From the NCBI GenBank assembly GCA_035567895.1, contig DATMPC010000091.1:1-64000 (forward strand): a stretch of DNA of 64,000 nt, in the 5' to 3' direction. Positions 17,829-27,098 of the stretch are shown piece after piece. Every line of letters begins with the position of its first letter. Position 1 is the stretch's first letter. This stretch comes from Terriglobales bacterium (GTDB lineage: Bacteria; Acidobacteriota; Terriglobia; Terriglobales; Acidobacteriaceae). Below the pieces are notes generated by a model. It saw nothing but the letters and a program-made list of their open reading frames with translations. It made no database searches and was not told the origin of the DNA. The position numbers and the translations under genes were made by a program.

Positions 17829-18875
17829 ATGTATCGCCTTCAGATCGCGTTGTGTCTGTCATTTATTTGCTGCTCGCTGTCGGAGGCGCAGAGCAGACCC
17901 GATTTCTCGGGAGTCTTTGTTATGACCCAAGAGAACTCATCCATTGTGCGACCGATGCTAGTTCTTGAAGTCAAGCAAAGCACCGACAGGCTGGCAACCA
18001 CGCTTACTCGCAATGGCGAAAGCCTCACGCGCAACTACAGTCTTACGGGTAGTACTTCTCCGAATCCCGCATTTGAGGCAGGCATTAGCCAGGACCGCAT
18101 TCGGTTTAAAGATGAGAAATTAGTTATCGAGTCGAAACTCGATTTGAAACCGATGTCTCAGCCCTGGAATGTGACACCATGGACCGCGGGTCCATTAACA
18201 ATCAAGGAGACATGGGAGCTATCTCGCGACAATCAAACTCTCCTAGTACGGCGCGATTTTGATTATCAGAATGCACCGGGTTTAAAGGCCAGCCAAAAGG
18301 AGACCTACAGCAGGCGCACGGCCCTCGAGAGCGCATTGGCTGAAGCGAAGAATGCCTCAAAGCCTCGCTGCGCAGAGGCTCCGCCTGTTCGGCAGGAACG
18401 CCCTCTCAAGTACGATTCGGGAGCGATAATCGGAGATGCTACCTACTGGCAGGTCACTCACTGTGCGATGTTCACAGCTGATCTTTCAGGTGATTTCTTC
18501 AAGCACCTCGAGCGCAGACATACTCCCCGCGGAGACGAATTCCACAAAGACAGCCAGCTGGCTCTTACTTATCCCGACTTCGTCACGCTCGAAGTTGAAC
18601 CCTCCGTTGGATCATGTGGCCGGATCCTCTACACCACCCTTCCCCTGGACTTTCGTGAACTCCGCTTCCATATTCGTTGGGCCGGAGCAACGATAAAAGA
18701 CCTGGGTGAGGTGCCAGCAAATCTTCTCCGCGAAGCGTGGAAAGAATTTGGCGCCGCACGAGAGTTTTATCGCGTGAATCTTCCTTCCAAAGATGTGCCC
18801 TTGAGCGATGTCCTTCAAATCGAAATTCTCTCCAAATCCGGAGACCCGCTCGCGTGCATCAGTGGTCACATCTGA
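17829..18875 (+). CDS. Exported protein of unknown function
   Basis: A 348-residue protein that I do not recognise. It has a signal peptide (MYRLQIALCLSFICC, cleavage near SEAQS). Residues 20-140 look like a beta-rich region (DFSGVFVMTQENSS, LTRNGESLTRNYSLTG, GPLTIKETWELSRDNQTLLVRRDF), the pattern seen in many acidobacterial exported proteins of DUF-type lipocalin-like fold. Residues 200-348 appear to form a second domain with few cysteines. It stands alone between the symporter and ADOP permease 1, all on the plus strand. No function is proposed. Confidence 0.7.
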   Translation: MYRLQIALCLSFICCSLSEAQSRPDFSGVFVMTQENSSIVRPMLVLEVKQSTDRLATTLTRNGESLTRNYSLTGSTSPNPAFEAGISQDRIRFKDEKLVIESKLDLKPMSQPWNVTPWTAGPLTIKETWELSRDNQTLLVRRDFDYQNAPGLKASQKETYSRRTALESALAEAKNASKPRCAEAPPVRQERPLKYDSGAIIGDATYWQVTHCAMFTADLSGDFFKHLERRHTPRGDEFHKDSQLALTYPDFVTLEVEPSVGSCGRILYTTLPLDFRELRFHIRWAGATIKDLGEVPANLLREAWKEFGAAREFYRVNLPSKDVPLSDVLQIEILSKSGDPLACISGHI

Positions 18876-18910
18876 CGCAAACCGCGAACCGCCAAGCTAC
18901 TGAACCTCTG

Positions 18911-18940
18911 ATCCGACAACACAGCCGAGGGCGGCTATGC
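18911..18940. repeat. Degenerate P2 palindromic repeat
   Basis: CACAGCCG and CGGCTATG surround AGGG, with one mismatch in the stem. It lies in the 229-base gap between the unknown exported protein and ADOP permease 1. The rest of the gap holds nothing I can identify. Confidence 0.5.
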
Positions 18941-19104
18941 CCCGTTGATCCAAATAATCCTGTCCGAAATCGAACGCCAACGGCTGATTCCGCCCAGCAG
19001 ATCCTGTCCCACTCACCTGAATTCAATCACTTATCAACGTCGCTCATGGACGCGCAAGTGCATTTGGAATCCAGAATCAGTGTTTCTGTAACTGAAGGAG
19101 TTCC

Positions 19105-21627
19105 ATGGACCGCTTTCTGCAGGACCTTCGCTATGCGCTGCGACAGCTAACAAAGTCGCCGGCCTTCACCGTGACCGCTCTGCTGACGCTCGCCTTAGGC
19201 ATCGGCGCGAACACGGCGATTTATAGCCTGCTCGACCAGGTAATGCTCCGCAGCTTGCCGGTTCAAGATCCTGAGCAGTTGGTGATGCTCAAGAGCTCAG
19301 GAAGCGATCGCGGAAGAATCAGTGCCTATGGTGGAAGCAGCGATGATTACTTCTCTTATCCCATGTACCGCGATCTTCGGGACAAGAACTCCGTCTTCAG
19401 CGGCGTAGTAGCCACTGACCAGGTGCAAGTAGGAGTCCAGTGGCATAACCAGCCTGAACTCGTGCAAGGCGAGCTCGTGTCGGGAAATTATTTCGATGTG
19501 CTTGGAGTGAAGCCTGCCGTCGGACGCCTGCTCGTGCAATCCGACGATGAAGTGCAGGAGCGCAGTCCCGTCGTCGTGCTCAGCTACGGCTATTGGCAAA
19601 GAAGATTTGGTTCTGATCCGCGAGTCGTGAACGACACGATTCTGGTGAATAGCCATCCATTTACGGTTGTCGGCGTGGCTTCGCCGGGATTCAAAAGCTT
19701 TGTCGTAGGAGCCGCGCCTGATGTATTCGCTCCGATGATGATGAAGCCGCAGATCACTCCCGGTTGGAATGATCTCGACGAACGCCGTTCCCGCTGGCTG
19801 AACGCCATTGGGAGACTCAAACCCGGAATGACGCTCGCTCAAGCAGAGGCCGGCTTGGCTCCCTTGTGGCGTTCTCTGCGCGAGGAAGAACTGAAGGCAA
19901 TCCCCAACGCCACACCCAAATTCCGTGAGGGCTTTGTTGCCAAGTCAAAACTCAGTCTTAGCGAAGCCGCACAAGGATTCTCGCCTGTGCGCGATCAGAT
20001 CGGCACGCCGCTCGTGATTGTGATGGCGATGGTTGGGCTCGTTGTGCTGATCGCCTGCGCTAACGTCGCCAGCTTGCTTCTGGTACGTGCAGCCGGACGC
20101 GTTCGCGAAATGTCTGTGCGCTACGCCCTCGGAGCCTCGCGCATGCGAGTCGTCCAGCAGCTTGTAATCGAAGGCCTTGTGCTGGGCGTTGGCGGCGGAA
20201 TAATAGGTTTGGCGATAGCCCCGTCAGTAACGCAACTGCTGCTTCGCAAGATCTGGACCGATTCGTCAGGGCAGATTCCCTTTTCGTCCTCCCCCGATAT
20301 TCGAGTACTGGTGTTCAACTTCGGCCTGTCTGCAGCTGTAGGACTGCTGTTCAGTCTCGCACCTGCGCTTCAGTTCTGGCGTCCCGATCTGGTACAAACG
20401 CTAAAGCAACAGCTCACAACCGCGAGTGGAGGACAACTGAGGTTACGCCGCAGCTCGGTCGCGCTGCAGATGGGTCTCAGCCTGCTGCTTCTCTTTGGCG
20501 CGGGATTATTCGTTCGGACCCTACATAACTTGAGGAATGTTGACGTCGGCTTTGCCTCGGATCATCTACTGACGTTTGGCATCTCGCCGGGGTACGCAGG
20601 CTACAAGCTTGAGCAAAATCCCGATCTGTACAAGCGCATCGTCGACACGCTCAAAGGCCTTCCCGGAGTTCGCTCGGCCGCCGCCACGAGCGATCCTGAG
20701 CTGGCAGGCAACGACAGCATGAGCAGCATCGGTATCCCCGGCTACACTCCGGGCGAGAACGAACGGATGGCCGTCGAATGGGCCGAAATCAGCCCCGGCT
20801 ATTTCGATACTCTCAAGCTGCCCTCCGTAATCGGCAGAGACATTAGTGATCAGGATCATGCTGGCACAACAAAGGTCGCTGTTGTAAACGAGACCTTCGC
20901 CCGCCGCTATTTCGGAGGGCCGGACAAAGCCGTCGGACATAACTTCGCCCGCGGCGGAGCACCCGAGGACAAGCCTGAATTTCAAGTCATTGGCGTGGTG
21001 CGCGACGCAAAGCACCGCAATCTTCGCGACGAGATCGGCCCGACAGTTTATATCCCGTACACGCAGGTTGATCCCAAAAGGGGCCTAACGTTCATGCAGT
21101 TCTATGTTCGAACCTGGCAAGCCCCCGAAGAGGCGACGAATACGATCCGAACCGCCATGCAGAGCCTTGACTCAAAATTGGTCGTCGATTCTCTGCTGAC
21201 GGTGGATCGGCAAATCAACAACAACGTCACGAATGAAAGCATTGTTGCCTTCCTCGCCGTGAGCTTTGGAGTTCTAGCGACCTTCCTCGCTGCAATTGGA
21301 CTCTACGGAGTCCTTGCCTTCTCCACCGCGCAACGCACCCGTGAGATCGGGATTCGCATGGCCCTTGGCGCCAGCCGAAGCTCGGTGGTGCAAATGGTTT
21401 TGCGCGAAGTGCTGTGGCTCGCCGGCATCAGCGTCGCAATCGCCGTACCCTCGGCTGTGCTGCTAGCGAGATACTTGCGCAGTCAGTTGTATGGTGTCTC
21501 CAACACCGACCCACTCACGCTGGTAGCCGTTGTTGTAGTCATTGCTGCCGTCGCCATGCTCGCAGCAATGCTGCCCGCGCGCCGCGCGGCCGGCGTGAAT
21601 CCAACAAAAGCGCTAAGGTATGAATAG
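19105..21627 (+). CDS. ADOP-type ABC permease 1 (MacB/FtsX-like)
   Basis: An 840-residue membrane protein of the acidobacterial duplicated orphan permease type. AAGGAG stands four bases before the ATG. An N-terminal amphipathic stretch (LQDLRYALRQLTKSPAFT) is followed by a first MacB-PCD periplasmic domain and FtsX domain, then a second PCD and FtsX copy. FtsX-like cores are recognisable near 290-400 (VLIACANVASLLLVRAAGR) and 720-835 (FGVLATFLAAIGLYGVLAFSTAQRTREIGIRMALGAS). No ATPase gene lies next to it, as usual for this group. By analogy with MacB it would couple cytoplasmic ATP use to periplasmic work on peptides or lipoproteins; the real role is unknown. Confidence 0.9.
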   Translation: MDRFLQDLRYALRQLTKSPAFTVTALLTLALGIGANTAIYSLLDQVMLRSLPVQDPEQLVMLKSSGSDRGRISAYGGSSDDYFSYPMYRDLRDKNSVFSGVVATDQVQVGVQWHNQPELVQGELVSGNYFDVLGVKPAVGRLLVQSDDEVQERSPVVVLSYGYWQRRFGSDPRVVNDTILVNSHPFTVVGVASPGFKSFVVGAAPDVFAPMMMKPQITPGWNDLDERRSRWLNAIGRLKPGMTLAQAEAGLAPLWRSLREEELKAIPNATPKFREGFVAKSKLSLSEAAQGFSPVRDQIGTPLVIVMAMVGLVVLIACANVASLLLVRAAGRVREMSVRYALGASRMRVVQQLVIEGLVLGVGGGIIGLAIAPSVTQLLLRKIWTDSSGQIPFSSSPDIRVLVFNFGLSAAVGLLFSLAPALQFWRPDLVQTLKQQLTTASGGQLRLRRSSVALQMGLSLLLLFGAGLFVRTLHNLRNVDVGFASDHLLTFGISPGYAGYKLEQNPDLYKRIVDTLKGLPGVRSAAATSDPELAGNDSMSSIGIPGYTPGENERMAVEWAEISPGYFDTLKLPSVIGRDISDQDHAGTTKVAVVNETFARRYFGGPDKAVGHNFARGGAPEDKPEFQVIGVVRDAKHRNLRDEIGPTVYIPYTQVDPKRGLTFMQFYVRTWQAPEEATNTIRTAMQSLDSKLVVDSLLTVDRQINNNVTNESIVAFLAVSFGVLATFLAAIGLYGVLAFSTAQRTREIGIRMALGASRSSVVQMVLREVLWLAGISVAIAVPSAVLLARYLRSQLYGVSNTDPLTLVAVVVVIAAVAMLAAMLPARRAAGVNPTKALRYE

Positions 21628-22142
21628 ATTTCAGGGCTTACTGAAGCGGGAATATGACCCAGAAGAAGCCTGGCCTTGGAGCAGCAGCCGTGAAATCGTC
21701 TTCCCAGATGATCATGCCAGCACTTTACGCCCGCTCCCTCTGCAAAGCCAGATAACCCGCGTAATAGCCGTAATTCCTTTCTGTGCACAGCGGTAACCGT
21801 CGCCTTGAGCGTGGTCGCTGCCAATCGGCAGCTATAGGGACGAGTCCCGCATTACCGAGGAAACGTTACTCCGGTACATTGCGGATCTACGTCCTTGGAT
21901 TAATACTGTCCCCGGTAGCAGCGATCCCGGCTTTGGACCAGAATAGAACTCGCCGCTGGGACGAGATTCAGAATGAGGGCGACGAGCCTGTGAGCGATAT
22001 CGACAACCCGCCAACATCGAGCCGCAGGACGACGCGAAGAGCCAAGATCATGCTCGATCTTCTGTCGCTGTTCATTACGCTAGCCTGCCTTGGATTTGCT
22101 TTGTACAGAAGCTGGCGATAAACGCCTTCTCGCCTGACAAAA
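21628..22142. other. 515-base intergenic region without a firm gene
   Basis: The region between ADOP permease 1 and tRNA-Arg. An open frame at 21783-22121 lacks a credible start signal and coding character in its first half; only its last 23 codons look like a membrane helix (listed separately). No repeat family member was found here. Confidence 0.5.
22050..22121 (+). CDS. Candidate 23-residue membrane peptide
   Basis: ATG at 22050 would give a peptide that is nearly all one hydrophobic helix (LLSLFITLACLGFAL) and ends in YRSWR. Its form resembles KdpF-like or other single-helix bacterial micropeptides, but no kdp genes are near. The upstream sequence gives only a weak ribosome site. It may equally be the tail of a decayed or non-coding frame. 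Confidence 0.2.
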   Translation: MLDLLSLFITLACLGFALYRSWR

Positions 22143-22219
22143 TGGTAGCCCTGGGGTGACTCGAACACCCGACCAACGGTTTAGGAAACCGCTGCTCTAT
22201 CCATCTGAGCTACAGGGCC
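22143..22219 (-). tRNA. tRNA-Arg (anticodon CCU)
   Basis: A full cloverleaf of 77 bases with encoded CCA. Acceptor GGCCCTG pairs with CAGGGCT (one G-U), D arm GCTC/GAGC, anticodon stem GCGGT/ACCGT with loop TTCCTAA (anticodon CCT), T arm GGGTG-TTCGAGT-CACCC. It reads AGG codons. Confidence 0.95.
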
Positions 22220-22361
22220 ATGGCCACGCTTTTCCTCAGTTTACCGCAGACCGTTTTGCGCTACGACCACGTCGCAGCATCCGTTTGCTCTGCTGCCCGA
22301 TGCATGCTGCATCCGCAGCTCCTAACGTGCGATAACATTGGCGGCACTTTCTCTCGGACCT

Positions 22362-22808
22362 ATGAAGCGGCGTGTCCTGACCTACGGCTTAGTCGGTGGA
22401 GTCCTCATTGCCTTGCTGAAATGGACCGAGTATCGATTCCTGGTCATCGAACATTCCCTCGAAATCTATGGTGGACTCGTCGCGGCAACCTTTGCGGTAC
22501 TGGGTATCTGGCTCGGTCTTAAGCTGACACGAACCAATGAGACGATCGTCGTGAAGGAGGTCCCTGTCCCAATCACCCAACCATTCATTCCAGACGAAAC
22601 AAAACGAGAGCGCCTCGGAATCACTCGCCGCGAGCTTGAGATCCTCGAGTTGATCGCTCACGGCCTGAGCAACCGAGAGATAGCAGAGAAGCTCTACGTG
22701 AGCGAGAACACGGTGAAGACTCACTCCAGCCGCGTTCTCGACAAATTAGGCGCCAAGCGCCGAACGCAGGCGGTGCAGCTCGGCAAGGAACTTGGACTAC
22801 TCCCCTGA
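22362..22808 (+). CDS. Membrane-anchored LuxR-type regulator
   Basis: A 148-residue protein. ATG 22362 was preferred to 22338 because it opens with a charged MKRR before the first helix. Two transmembrane helices (about 5-22 and 35-57) are followed by a short linker and a C-terminal LuxR/GerE helix-turn-helix (LGITRRELEILELIAHGLSNREIAEKLYVSENTVKTH) from about residue 85. There is no receiver domain. A DNA-binding domain tethered to the membrane would act as a one-component regulator. It precedes the DUF4199 membrane gene by 126 bases on the same strand, a pairing that suggests the two work together. It may bind its own promoter region. Confidence 0.85.
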   Translation: MKRRVLTYGLVGGVLIALLKWTEYRFLVIEHSLEIYGGLVAATFAVLGIWLGLKLTRTNETIVVKEVPVPITQPFIPDETKRERLGITRRELEILELIAHGLSNREIAEKLYVSENTVKTHSSRVLDKLGAKRRTQAVQLGKELGLLP

Positions 22809-22934
22809 TCGACTCACCCAAACGAATGATTTTTCTTCCCCGAAGCCAAAATCACCCGAAAGAATGACGACAGAAACCCTGCCCCGCACGGTATGTTGCA
22901 CCCGCATTTCAAATTTCACTCCCAGGAGACATAG

Positions 22935-23474
22935 ATGAAAAAGACCATCCTGACCTTCGGGCTCATTTCCGGCGCGATTTCCTCAGTAATGATGATCGCC
23001 ACCGTGCCCTTAGCCAAACACGGCTCCGGCTCCCTTGTGCTCGGCTACACGACGATTGTGCTCTCGTTCTTGCTGGTGTTCTTCGGCATCCGCTCATACC
23101 GCGACAACAAAGGCAACGGCCAAATCAACTTCGGAAAGGCCTTCGCGGTCGGCATCTCCATCACGCTGATTTCGTGTTTGTGTTACGTGGTCACCTGGGA
23201 GATTCTTTATTTCAACTTCTTTCCCGACTTCGCAGACAAATACGCCGCTCATGTAATCGAAAAGGCCAAGGCCTCAGGCGCGAGCGATGCCGCCGTCCAG
23301 GCGAAGATTCAGGATATGAACAAGTTCAAGGAGCAATACAAGAATCCGCTCTTCAACGTCGCAATGACGTTCATCGAACCCTTTCCTGTCGGACTTCTCA
23401 TCACACTGATCTCCGCTGCGGTTCTTAGGAAAAAACCGCAAGCGACACAGGGGTCCTTGGCCACTTCGTCGTGA
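22935..23474 (+). CDS. DUF4199 family membrane protein
   Basis: A 179-residue protein with four predicted helices (about 5-27, 35-55, 70-95, 145-165) and a polar region between the third and fourth containing an alanine/lysine-rich helix. The opening MKKTILTFGLISGAI and the FFGIRSYRDN motif after helix two are typical of DUF4199. Function of the family is unknown. It follows the membrane-anchored LuxR gene and could be its sensor partner. A perfect 9-base hairpin (23499-23520) follows 24 bases after the stop. Confidence 0.85.
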   Translation: MKKTILTFGLISGAISSVMMIATVPLAKHGSGSLVLGYTTIVLSFLLVFFGIRSYRDNKGNGQINFGKAFAVGISITLISCLCYVVTWEILYFNFFPDFADKYAAHVIEKAKASGASDAAVQAKIQDMNKFKEQYKNPLFNVAMTFIEPFPVGLLITLISAAVLRKKPQATQGSLATSS

Positions 23475-23498
23475 GTGTCCCTGCCAGTCGAAACGGAG

Positions 23499-23520
23499 CG
23501 CCGGGCGCCGTCGCCCGGCG
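23499..23520 (+). terminator. Strong hairpin after DUF4199 gene
   Basis: Arms CGCCGGGCG and CGCCCGGCG around CCGT. GC-rich and perfect but without a T-run, so termination is likely but not certain. Confidence 0.5.
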
Positions 23521-23579
23521 AAGTCGTCTATCATCGGCAATACCGCTGTCACAACTTCACAATCCTCTCGAGGAGGAAC

Positions 23580-24602
23580 ATGCACCGGTTCCTTGCCTTT
23601 TGCCTGCTGGCGTTGTCCGCGGATGTGTACTCGCAGTCCAGCCAAACCTACACGTTGCCGGCGACGCCGAAGACCGTCGCGTGGGGCTATTACGACGCGA
23701 CTGCAACTCCTGTTCTGCACATCAAATCCGGCGATACAGTTACGTTCGAGACATTGATCACGAATAGTCCGACTGGTCTGGAGAAAGCCGGCGTACTTCC
23801 CGATCAAGTGCAGCAGAATCTGCGCGACATCTACAAGGAGATCACGACTCACGGTCCCGGCGGTCACATCCTCAACGGCCCGGTCTACATCGACGGAGCC
23901 GAGCGCGGCGATACACTGGAAATCCACATGCAAAAGATCGACCTCGCAATTCCCTACGCATACAACGGCTTCCGCTTCGGCGCAGGATTCCTCACGCAGG
24001 ACTTCCCTTACGCCCGCACAAAGATCATCCCGCTCGATCGTCAGCGAATGATCGCCAGCTTCGCTCCAGGAATTGATATTCCGCTGCATCCCTTCTTTGG
24101 CAGCATGGGGGTGGCTCCTCCCGAAGCCTACGGACGCATCAGCAGCGCGCCGCCCGGCATCCACGGCGGCAACATGGACAACAAGGAACTCGTAACCGGC
24201 ACCACGCTCTATCTGCCGGTTCACGTGCGAGGAGCGTTGTTCGAGATCGGCGATGGTCACGCTGGACAAGGCAACGGTGAAGTCGATATCACCGCGCTCG
24301 AGACTTCCCTAACGGGCACGCTGCAATTCATCGTCCGTAAGGACACGAAGGTCACGTATCCGCGCGCCGAGACGCCCACGCATTACATCAGCATGGGATT
24401 CGACGATGACCTAAGCGAGGCCACGCGCATTGCCGTGCGACAGATGATCGACTTTCTTGTAGCTGAGAAACACCTCAGTCGCGACGATGCCTACATGCTC
24501 ACAAGCGTGGCAGGAGATGCAGACATCACCGAGCTGGTAGACGGAAACAAAGGCGTGCACGTGATGATGCCGAAAAACATCTTCAGCACCACACGGCACT
24601 AG
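23580..24602 (+). CDS. Acetamidase/formamidase family exported protein
   Basis: A 340-residue protein of the FmdA/AmdA family, which hydrolyses formamide or acetamide to the acid and ammonia. ATG 23580 lies just behind AGGAGG and begins a signal peptide (cleavage near DVYSQ); the longer frame to 23475 crosses a hairpin and is rejected. Visible family features: HIKSGDTVTFET near residue 40, GHILNGPVYIDGAERGDTLEIHM near 100-120, HGGNMDNKEL near 195 and LPVHVRGALFEIGDGHAGQGNGEV near 215-235 with metal-ligand His/Asp residues. Most family members are cytoplasmic, so an exported form is a variant common in soil bacteria. Confidence 0.88.
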   Translation: MHRFLAFCLLALSADVYSQSSQTYTLPATPKTVAWGYYDATATPVLHIKSGDTVTFETLITNSPTGLEKAGVLPDQVQQNLRDIYKEITTHGPGGHILNGPVYIDGAERGDTLEIHMQKIDLAIPYAYNGFRFGAGFLTQDFPYARTKIIPLDRQRMIASFAPGIDIPLHPFFGSMGVAPPEAYGRISSAPPGIHGGNMDNKELVTGTTLYLPVHVRGALFEIGDGHAGQGNGEVDITALETSLTGTLQFIVRKDTKVTYPRAETPTHYISMGFDDDLSEATRIAVRQMIDFLVAEKHLSRDDAYMLTSVAGDADITELVDGNKGVHVMMPKNIFSTTRH

Positions 24603-24605
24603 TGA

Positions 24606-24638
24606 ACCACCTGCGGTAGCGGGTGGTGGTTTTGGTTT
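24606..24638 (+). terminator. Intrinsic terminator of the acetamidase gene
   Basis: A 9-base stem ACCACCTGC / GCGGGTGGT with one U-G pair and a GGTA loop, followed by GGTTTTGGTTTT, three bases after the stop codon. Confidence 0.65.
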
Positions 24639-24735
24639 TGACGTCAGCGCCGAAGTGGCACCCAACACCTGTTGGCTGGGTACCCTTTAGCTTTGGATTC
24701 AATTCAGGTACGCGTTCCAGCCTCGTACCAGTTCG

Positions 24736-25809
24736 TTAAGGCCGAGCTTCGTAAACAAGGTTGAACGGAGTTTCCGCAGCGCGACGAAACCTGCTGAATC
24801 CCGCGGAAGTAACAACCTCCCGAATGCGCGCCTCGCCTGCCTGAGCGCCCAGGCACAACGCGACTTCCTGCGATCGTGAGGAAGGTGTGCAGAGCAGCGT
24901 TGAAAACCCGTAATACACTCGACCGACAGGATTCAGATTGTCCTTCAACTGGTCATTCGCAAAGGGCTCAACGATCATCCACGTTCCATCCTTCGCGAGC
25001 GACTGACGGACGTGCGCAGACGCTCCGACGGGGTCGCCCATATCGTGCAGGCAATCGAAGAAGGCGACGAGGTCGTAGTCCTTGCCCGGAAATTCCTTTG
25101 CCTTGGTTAGTTCGAAGCTAACCCGATCCGCAATGCCGTCGCGCTTGGCATACTCGCGGGCAGCTTCAATCGACTTGTCGTGATAATCAAAGCCGAAGAA
25201 TTGAGATTTCGGAAATGCTTTCGCCAACAGCAAGGTCGAAGCACCTTTTCCGCATCCAACGTCGGCGACTCGCGCTCCGGCTTCGAGTTTCTTCTTGACA
25301 TCGTGCAGCGCAGGAATCCATTCGCTTACGAGGTGTGTTGCATACCCGGGACGAAAGAACTTCTCACATCCGTGAAAGACGCCGTCTACGTGCTCGTGCC
25401 ATCCCATTCCCTTCCCACTACGGAACGACTCGGTGATACGTGGAACAGCGGCGAGCGAGCCTAAAGCCATCTCGAATGCGCCGGGCAAATACGCCGGGCT
25501 GTCCTCATTGGCCAGCGTGAACGCTTGTTCTTCGCTGAGGCTGAATTTCTTGTTCTTGTCATCGTAAGCGACGTATCCACCTGCGGCTTGTGAAGAAAGC
25601 CATTCGCGCACGTAACGTTCATCGGTCTTCGTCGCGGCGGCAAGCTCGGCTGGCGTCATCGGGCGAGCCGCGAGTGCTTTGTATAGTCCAAGCTTTTCGC
25701 CAATGACGACCATGCCGGCGTGAACCGAGGCGCCCAGATCGGTGACGAATTGACCGATGAAGGCATTCAATTTGTTCATGTCAAGAACGGGAACCTGTGC
25801 TGTACTCAT
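24736..25809 (-). CDS. SAM-dependent methyltransferase with N-terminal winged helix
   Basis: A 357-residue class I methyltransferase. ATG 25809 has AAGGAG ten bases upstream; the longer frame to 25887 has no ribosome site. Residues about 15-90 form a winged-helix dimerisation region (LGLYKALAARPMTPAELAAAT), as in O-methyltransferases and Rv2258c-like proteins. The SAM-binding motif VADVGCGKGAS is near residue 185, followed by FGFDYHD (motif II) and FFDCLHDMGDP (motif IV). It is divergent from an AraC regulator which may control it. Substrate unknown; a small aromatic or polyketide-like acceptor would fit the family. Confidence 0.85.
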   Translation of the reverse strand: MSTAQVPVLDMNKLNAFIGQFVTDLGASVHAGMVVIGEKLGLYKALAARPMTPAELAAATKTDERYVREWLSSQAAGGYVAYDDKNKKFSLSEEQAFTLANEDSPAYLPGAFEMALGSLAAVPRITESFRSGKGMGWHEHVDGVFHGCEKFFRPGYATHLVSEWIPALHDVKKKLEAGARVADVGCGKGASTLLLAKAFPKSQFFGFDYHDKSIEAAREYAKRDGIADRVSFELTKAKEFPGKDYDLVAFFDCLHDMGDPVGASAHVRQSLAKDGTWMIVEPFANDQLKDNLNPVGRVYYGFSTLLCTPSSRSQEVALCLGAQAGEARIREVVTSAGFSRFRRAAETPFNLVYEARP

Positions 25810-26038
25810 TTCCAGTCTTCTCCTTGTTGGGATCAATTGATCCCCATTACCGCCATTGCTGGCAACTTCATCAGAAACGGCTGGCAAGCGGTCCTAGCCG
25901 CTACGAATGTGACTATGTCAGTTTTATCCCGCGTAGTACTTATCCGCGCGTCTGGCAAAGTTGATTTGCCCGCGCTATTGTGGGATCGTTTGTTCGAAAG
26001 TCCTGAAACTTTAGCCGGGAATCCGAGTCGAAAGCCCT

Positions 26039-27022
26039 ATGGATGCTCTCTCAGAAATCCTGCATTCAGTGAAGCTCGAGGGTGCGGCGTATCTGAATGC
26101 CGAGTTCACGGCTCCGTGGGGTGTCCGTTCGCCGTCTGCGTGTGAACTCTCGGCGTTTCTGCGCAAGGGACAAAAGCACCTCATCATTTTTCACCTCCTC
26201 ACGGAGGGACGAGCTCGTACCAGAATTGAGAACGGCAGCGAAAATCTCGACCTGATTGCCGGGGACATCGTGGTCTTTCCACACGGAGACCCGCACATCA
26301 TCTTCAACGGCTCACCTGCGAGCATCGTCGACAACTCCGCGCACTTGGAAGAAGTGTTCTCGCAAGGAATGTCTCTCAGACACGAAGGCGGAGGAGGCGA
26401 GAGCACATTCTTTGTGTGCGGGTACATGGAGTGCGATCGCGAGCTGAGCAAGATTTTTCTTGGTGGACTGCCGCCAGTGTTCAAAGTGAACATCAGGAAC
26501 GACTCGGCAGGGCAATGGCTGGAAAACTCCATCAAATTCTCAGCCAACGAAGCGGGCGTACACCGAGCGGGCAGCGACGCGGTACTGGCAAGGCTTTCCG
26601 AAGCGCTCTTCGTGGAAACCATGCGACGTTACATGGCGGAGCTGCCTTCGCAACACACTGGCTGGCTCGCAGGGGCGCGTGATCCCGGAGTGGGAGCGGC
26701 CTTGGCACATTTGCATCGTGCTCCCGAATATTCCTGGACGGTCGCGAATCTCGCACAGCAGGTAGGAGTATCGCGGTCCGTGCTGGCGGAGCGGTTTAGA
26801 CATTATTTGGGCGAGCCTCCAATGACTTATCTCGCGCGATGGAGGCTGCAGCTCGGAGCCCGGATGCTGACTGCAACCAGCTACAGCGTGGCACGAATTT
26901 CGGGAGACGTAGGCTACGAATCCGAGCCTGCCTTCAATCGCGCCTTCAAGCGCGAGTTCGGAGCTCCTCCAGCCCGCTTTCGAATGCGGGCAAGATCAGC
27001 GCAAAGAGCAGCGAGCGTGTAG
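26039..27022 (+). CDS. AraC family transcriptional regulator (cupin sensor)
   Basis: A 327-residue regulator. The N-terminal half is a cupin_6-type sensor (HLIIFHLLTEGRAR, LIAGDIVVFPHGDPH, near residues 45-95). The C-terminal 100 residues contain the two AraC helix-turn-helix units (WTVANLAQQVGVSRSVLAERF and YSVARISGDVGYESEPAFNRAFKREFG). Such cupin-AraC proteins usually sense small hydrophobic molecules and control a neighbouring gene. The divergent methyltransferase, with 229 bases of shared upstream DNA, is the obvious candidate target. Confidence 0.92.
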   Translation: MDALSEILHSVKLEGAAYLNAEFTAPWGVRSPSACELSAFLRKGQKHLIIFHLLTEGRARTRIENGSENLDLIAGDIVVFPHGDPHIIFNGSPASIVDNSAHLEEVFSQGMSLRHEGGGGESTFFVCGYMECDRELSKIFLGGLPPVFKVNIRNDSAGQWLENSIKFSANEAGVHRAGSDAVLARLSEALFVETMRRYMAELPSQHTGWLAGARDPGVGAALAHLHRAPEYSWTVANLAQQVGVSRSVLAERFRHYLGEPPMTYLARWRLQLGARMLTATSYSVARISGDVGYESEPAFNRAFKREFGAPPARFRMRARSAQRAASV

Positions 27023-27098
27023 TAGGGGAGTCTGCGAGCTTTCCAGAAGCGCCATTAGCAATCTGGAGCAGGATGATCGGGCCTTGACCGATACAATT

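Noticed and set aside
23274-24269. 331-codon open frame on the minus strand
   Set aside because: Lies fully opposite the acetamidase gene and the DUF4199 end, has no ribosome site and no family features; a shadow of high-GC coding DNA.
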